NCBI GenBank assembly: GCA_902780385.1
Contig: CACZFF010000040.1
Span: 1 to 64,000, forward strand
Source: an uncultured Lachnospiraceae bacterium
Lineage (GTDB): Bacteria > Bacillota > Clostridia > Lachnospirales > Lachnospiraceae
DNA: 64,000 bases
Reading direction: 5' to 3'
Shown here in pieces: positions 60,332 to 64,000 of this stretch (positions are counted from its first letter, which is position 1; each line of letters begins with the position of its first letter). The translations under genes and the position numbers were made by a program. The notes under the pieces were generated by a model. It did no database searches. It worked only from the letters and a program-made list of their open reading frames with translations, and was not told the origin of the DNA.

Positions 60332-61432
60332 TTAGTCTTCTTCAGGCATTTGTGCCGCAAGCGCGTGATTTCCGTACGCTTTATCCGCGGTGACTTCCCT
60401 GATAATGATGATATCCTCCGGAAAGGTTACCTCCTGGTCTTCGGTGAGAAGCTCCAGTTCCAGGACTGCCTGTTTTGTCCACTCCGGATACACGTCGATT
60501 TCGTAGTAGCAGTTATTCTCAGTCAGGCAGTAGCGGGTCTTGTGAATCGGCCTTCTGGACGGATCTGCTTCCATCAGATATTCCACATATTCCTCCTGTG
60601 AGATCCTTCTCTCAACATCTGTCCTGGCCGTGTCTGAGACACGTTTCTTCTCCGTCCGGTAATATATGTATCTTCCGTTTTTGCCGCGCCGGCGGACACG
60701 CACCTCGGTATCGCCGATACTGTGCAGGTAGGTTTGAACGATTTCAACCTTTTTACAGTTGGGCTTTTCCTCAAGTTTTTTCAGGTCCGGATAGCGGATC
60801 AGATATTTGCGCTCCACTTCCAGAGGGATCGGCTCCCCAAGGAAGGACGCGATCTCCTCGATCAGCCTGTTGAGCTTGCCCTCAAAGGAGGTGGAGTTGT
60901 CGATCACACGCAGATGAGGATGCCCTGTCCATGCGGAGATCAGGAGATCATCAATCGCGATCGCCTGCTCCGGTGTCTCGATCCTGGCCCCGTTGTTGGA
61001 CAGTGTATAGGCCTCCAGTGCTCCTTTGGCCGCCGTCGTGAGATGGAAGACCGCATCGTACTGGTCTCTCTCCTCGACCTCGCTGAGCCCCAGCTCTCCC
61101 ATAACATTTTCAAATTCAATGTCATTCATATAGGCCTTGTTGTCCATCACGCCGCGGTCACAGACGATCAGTACTTTTTCGGCATTCATCTTCGTGGCTG
61201 CCCGCTCAAAAATCTCTTCTTTTCTCTTCTGCAGAGAAACCTGGCATTTCTGATATTCTTCATTGCTGACCAAGGTCCAGGGCGCCACTCCGCCGGTGAT
61301 CAGCTCTGTCGCCGTCTCCGGAACAAACAAAACAGTATAGCCCCGTTTGGAAAACTCCCTCTGAATCTTTCCCATTCCGGTCGTTTTTCCTGCGCAGGGA
61401 CCGCCGGTAATTACTATTTTGGTAATCTGCAT
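60332..61432 (-). CDS. AAA-type NTPase fused to CYTH domain
   Basis: A 366-residue fusion. Residues 1-195 form a nucleoside-kinase-like P-loop domain (GGPCAGKTT at about 10-18, CDRGVMDNK and DDLLISAW). Residues about 200-360 form a CYTH triphosphate tunnel domain, opening EVERKYLIRY with the ExExK motif, followed by EVRVRRRGKNG and the late YEIDVY. CYTH enzymes hydrolyse triphosphates such as inorganic triphosphate. The fusion is a known but uncommon arrangement; its substrate is not clear. GGAGGAAGAT precedes the ATG. Confidence 0.82.
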   Translation of the reverse strand: MQITKIVITGGPCAGKTTGMGKIQREFSKRGYTVLFVPETATELITGGVAPWTLVSNEEYQKCQVSLQKRKEEIFERAATKMNAEKVLIVCDRGVMDNKAYMNDIEFENVMGELGLSEVEERDQYDAVFHLTTAAKGALEAYTLSNNGARIETPEQAIAIDDLLISAWTGHPHLRVIDNSTSFEGKLNRLIEEIASFLGEPIPLEVERKYLIRYPDLKKLEEKPNCKKVEIVQTYLHSIGDTEVRVRRRGKNGRYIYYRTEKKRVSDTARTDVERRISQEEYVEYLMEADPSRRPIHKTRYCLTENNCYYEIDVYPEWTKQAVLELELLTEDQEVTFPEDIIIIREVTADKAYGNHALAAQMPEED

Positions 61433-61773
61433 ATCTTCCTCCCCCTCTGGCCTGTCCCACTATCCCGCGCACGATCTCCGTAAAAAATGACCAAAAGCAG
61501 ATCCTGACGCCGGTCATTCCCATTATAACGGCACCTTCCGTCCGCCGCAACGAAAAGTCACTGTACACGCCCTTCGAGGGGGCGTGTACAAGTAACGTTG
61601 CGAAAATCGCATTCCAATGCGCTGTGCGCGCGATTTTCGCCGTTTAACTCGGGTTTTTCGCGAAAAGCGCGCGAAAAAGAGCAGTTGGTCCGGACCGTCC
61701 CCGAGGCTCATCAGAGCATCTATATCATTTTAAGTATCTATATCTTGAGTAATCTCAAGTATCTTAAGCCGGA
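61433..61773. other. Hairpin-rich gap
   Basis: TGTACACGCCC/GGGCGTGTACA (61562-61590), GCGAAAATCGC/GCGATTTTCGC (61600-61640) and TTTTTCGC/GCGAAAAA (about 61654-61678) form three adjacent hairpins. A GGACCGTCCCC fragment of R2 follows at about 61694. The last two may terminate the FtsH operon. No gene seen. Confidence 0.5.
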
Positions 61774-62046
61774 TCAGCCCTGCAGGCCTCTTGCCTGACG
61801 ATCCATGTCCTCTACGACTATATCATAGATTTCACCCAGCGAACGGCAGTATTCAAGTACCAGCCAGGGCTCATTGGTATGATAGTGGATCTTGATCGGG
61901 TCACCGTCTCCGCCGACTGCCAGCAGGCTGTCGCCCTTGAAATTTTCGACAATATAATCGAAGACCTCGTCCTCGTCCAGGTCCTCGTATCCGTCGATCA
62001 GAAGCTGGGTGTCATATCTGAATTCAATCGTCTGCTCCGGTATCAT
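61774..62046 (-). CDS. Stand-alone FakA C-terminal-like domain
   Basis: A 90-residue protein resembling only the last domain of FakA (DAK2-type fatty acid kinase): FRYDTQLLIDG, then GDPIKIHYHTNEPWLVLEYCRSLGEIYDIVVEDM, which matches the usual VKVHIHTNxPGxVLExALxxGELxDIKIDNM. The kinase and DegV-like parts are absent. It overlaps the ftsH stop codon by four bases (ATGA), so it is translationally coupled to it. No function is known for the isolated domain; the tie to FtsH suggests a lipid- or membrane-related sensor, which is inference. Confidence 0.65.
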   Translation of the reverse strand: MIPEQTIEFRYDTQLLIDGYEDLDEDEVFDYIVENFKGDSLLAVGGDGDPIKIHYHTNEPWLVLEYCRSLGEIYDIVVEDMDRQARGLQG

Positions 62047-63926
62047 ACTCTATCCTCCTCTTCTTCACAAACTTCTTGGTCTGTCGTACCGATACGCGCA
62101 GGTTCAGGCTTTCTGTTCAGGATCGCCATGAACTCGTCACCGGTTATGGTCTCTTTAAAATACAGGTATTCTGCAATCTCGTCAAGTTTAGGCTTATTCT
62201 CGCGGAGAATCCTCAGCGCTTTTTCGTGCTGGGTGCGCACGAGCTCGACGACCTTGCGGTCGATCAGGGCCTGGGTCTCGGCGGAGCACGCCAGAGAGGT
62301 ATCGCCTCCCAGGTACTGGTTTGTGACAGTCTCCATAGCGACCATGTCGAACTCGTCGCTCATGCCGTAGCGGGTGATCATAGCGCGGGCAAGTTTTGTG
62401 GCCTGCTCAATATCGTTGGAGGCGCCGGTCGTGACAGAGCCGAACTCCACTTCCTCGGCGGCGCGGCCGCCGGTGAGTGTGGCGATCTTGTTCTCGATCT
62501 CCTCCTTGCTCATCAGATAGTGATTGCCTTCCTCCTCGACCTGCATGGTGTAGCCAAGGGCGCCGGAAGTGCGGGGAATAATGGTGATCTTCTGCACCGG
62601 CGCGCTGTGTGTCTGCATTGCCGCCACCAGGGCATGTCCCACCTCGTGGTAGGAAACGATCAGCTTTTCCTTGTCGGTCAGGATCGCGTTCTTTTTCTGA
62701 TAGCCGGCAATGACGACCTCGATGCTCTCCTCCATATCCGCTTCATTGGCGAATTTGCGGCCGTCGCGGACAGCGCGCAGGGCAGCCTCATTTACGATAT
62801 TGGCCAGCTCGGCGCCGGAGGCGCCTGCCGCCATGCGGGCGATCTTGCCGAAATCGACGTCTCCGCCGATCTTGATCTTCTTTGCGTGGACCTTGAGGAT
62901 ATCGATACGGCCCTGCAGGTCGGGCAGCTCAACGGGCACACGGCGGTCGAAACGGCCGGGTCTTGTGAGAGCCGGATCGAGCGCTTCGGGACGGTTGGTC
63001 GCCGCCAGGATGACGACACCCAGGTTTTCCTCGAAGCCGTCCATCTCGGTCAGCAGCTGGTTCAGAGTCTGCTCACGCTCATCATTGCCGCCCAGGACGC
63101 TACCGTCACGCTTTTTGCCGATGGCATCGATCTCATCGATGAAGACGATGCAGGGTGCCTTTTCCTTGGCCTGATTGAAGAGATCGCGCACCTTGGACGC
63201 GCCCATACCGACGAACATCTCGACAAATTCCGAGCCCGACATGGAAAAGAAGGGGACGTTTGATTCGCCCGCAACCGCCTTGGCCAGCATGGTCTTGCCG
63301 GTTCCGGGAGGGCCCACGAGCAGGATACCCTTGGGCATGGTCGCGCCGATTTCCTTATATTTTCCGGGATCGTGCAGATATTCCACGATCTCCATCAGAT
63401 TTTCCTTGGCTTCCTCTTCGCCGGCAACATCGGCAAAGCGGATACCTTCTGTCGATTTGACATAGATCTTGGCATTGCTCTTTCCCATGCCGAACATCAT
63501 GGACGAAGCGCCGCCGTTGGCCCGGTCGATCATCTTTTTGTTCAGGTAATAACCGAGTCCGCCGAAAATCGCGATCGGCAGCACCCAGTTGAGCAGAAAG
63601 GCCGCCATCGGCGAAGCTTCCTGAATGATATCTCTGCGGAATGTCGCTCCCGCCTCATACAGGCGCTGAGTCAGGCCGTCATCGGTCACATAACCGGTGC
63701 AATAGACGGTTCCTTCCTTGTCCGTAAACAGGATATCATTATTTCTCAGCTCGACAGATTCAATCTTCTTGTCCTCTGTCATCTGCATAAAGGTCTCATA
63801 GCCCACCTCCTTGATGGAAGCGCGCTGCAGGGACGGCATGACAAAGGCATTGACGATCATCATTATAAGGATGACGAGCAGACTATAATACAACATTGAC
63901 CTCTGGGGAGGTTTTACTTCCTTCAT
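62043..63926 (-). CDS. ftsH: ATP-dependent zinc metalloprotease FtsH
   Basis: A 627-residue membrane AAA protease that degrades misfolded membrane proteins and regulators. Two membrane helices (about 11-32 and 110-127) flank an extracytoplasmic loop. The AAA module has GPPGTGKT (205-212), [12 protein letters not shown] and the SRH string [20 protein letters not shown]. The zinc site is HEVGH (about 427-431). AAGGAGG precedes the ATG. The downstream 90-residue FakA-like gene overlaps it. Slightly short C-terminus ends in acidic residues. Confidence 0.95.
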   Translation of the reverse strand: MKEVKPPQRSMLYYSLLVILIMMIVNAFVMPSLQRASIKEVGYETFMQMTEDKKIESVELRNNDILFTDKEGTVYCTGYVTDDGLTQRLYEAGATFRRDIIQEASPMAAFLLNWVLPIAIFGGLGYYLNKKMIDRANGGASSMMFGMGKSNAKIYVKSTEGIRFADVAGEEEAKENLMEIVEYLHDPGKYKEIGATMPKGILLVGPPGTGKTMLAKAVAGESNVPFFSMSGSEFVEMFVGMGASKVRDLFNQAKEKAPCIVFIDEIDAIGKKRDGSVLGGNDEREQTLNQLLTEMDGFEENLGVVILAATNRPEALDPALTRPGRFDRRVPVELPDLQGRIDILKVHAKKIKIGGDVDFGKIARMAAGASGAELANIVNEAALRAVRDGRKFANEADMEESIEVVIAGYQKKNAILTDKEKLIVSYHEVGHALVAAMQTHSAPVQKITIIPRTSGALGYTMQVEEEGNHYLMSKEEIENKIATLTGGRAAEEVEFGSVTTGASNDIEQATKLARAMITRYGMSDEFDMVAMETVTNQYLGGDTSLACSAETQALIDRKVVELVRTQHEKALRILRENKPKLDEIAEYLYFKETITGDEFMAILNRKPEPARIGTTDQEVCEEEEDRV

Positions 63927-64000
63927 TGCTATTAATTCCTCCTTGTAAATACCTGACAGACAAGAGCAGTACCTCGTATTGGCAGTCTGTAAATGACATT
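63927..64000. other. Right edge
   Basis: The ftsH ribosome site and leader; no gene within the window. Confidence 0.4.

Noticed and set aside
1-64000. tRNA, rRNA or tmRNA genes
   Set aside because: No cloverleaf with TTCGA-type T-arm and acceptor pairing, and no rRNA sequence, was recognised by eye; a dedicated scan would be decisive.

Overview
The window looks like a chromosomal segment of a gut-type Firmicute, most likely a Lachnospiraceae/Clostridia member. This is inferred from GC-rich low-GC-Gram-positive-style genes with strong AGGAGG-type ribosome binding sites, small intergenic repeats, GntP and OFA transporters, a CmpB-family membrane protein, FtsH with a following FakA-like domain, and protein sequences of clostridial flavour. 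No rRNA, tRNA, CRISPR array, transposase or phage gene was recognised. About 52 genes are supported; most lie on the minus strand.

Layout. 0.3-7.5 kb: a small secreted peptide, a PHP phosphoesterase with a class II aldolase, a small membrane protein, an M20 amidohydrolase, a GntP permease and a LURP-one protein. 7.6-12.3 kb: a large NRPS-like enzyme (adenylation, carrier, condensation, remnant adenylation) and a MarR regulator, with three matching 13-bp boxes between them. 12.4-19.4 kb: a molybdenum block with ModC, ModB and ModA for uptake, MOSC-MogA, MoaA, a second molybdopterin-binding protein and a ModE-type regulator. 19.7-26.4 kb: threonine aldolase, two cell-envelope enzymes, a sugar isomerase plus oxidoreductase pair and an AraC regulator. 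27-31.8 kb: a cation diffusion facilitator, a phosphosugar mutase, a CmpB-like membrane protein and a frameshifted gene. 32-36 kb: a copper operon (TrkA-C membrane protein, CsoR, CopA) with a clear CsoR-type promoter. 36-40 kb: methyltransferase, OFA transporter, DeoD and a Glu-rich anchored protein. 40.4-44.8 kb: a STAND ATPase with TPRs, a small unknown protein and an HD hydrolase, among palindromic elements. 45.4-54 kb: a seven-gene co-directional cluster (glycosyltransferase, flippase, DegT aminotransferase, WbqC protein, radical SAM, ATP-grasp-like protein, MATE exporter). 54.3-64 kb: aquaporin, TIGR01212 radical SAM, AlkD, a C_GCAxxG protein, CinA, an amidase with choline-binding-like repeats, an AAA-CYTH fusion, a FakA-C-like domain and FtsH.

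Working together. The molybdenum genes form an import and cofactor unit. The copper genes form a sensed efflux unit. The 45-54 kb cluster reads as a pathway that builds, modifies and exports a glycan-linked or small secreted product, and is the best candidate for an undescribed system. The spaces between genes are unusually rich in structured repeats. These include a modular hairpin family with compensatory stem changes, an AACCGTCCC palindrome family (one copy sits in frame inside modC), a MITE-like element present twice, another terminal-inverted-repeat element and a 251-bp nested palindrome. Promoters and starts were judged by eye; no database search was possible.
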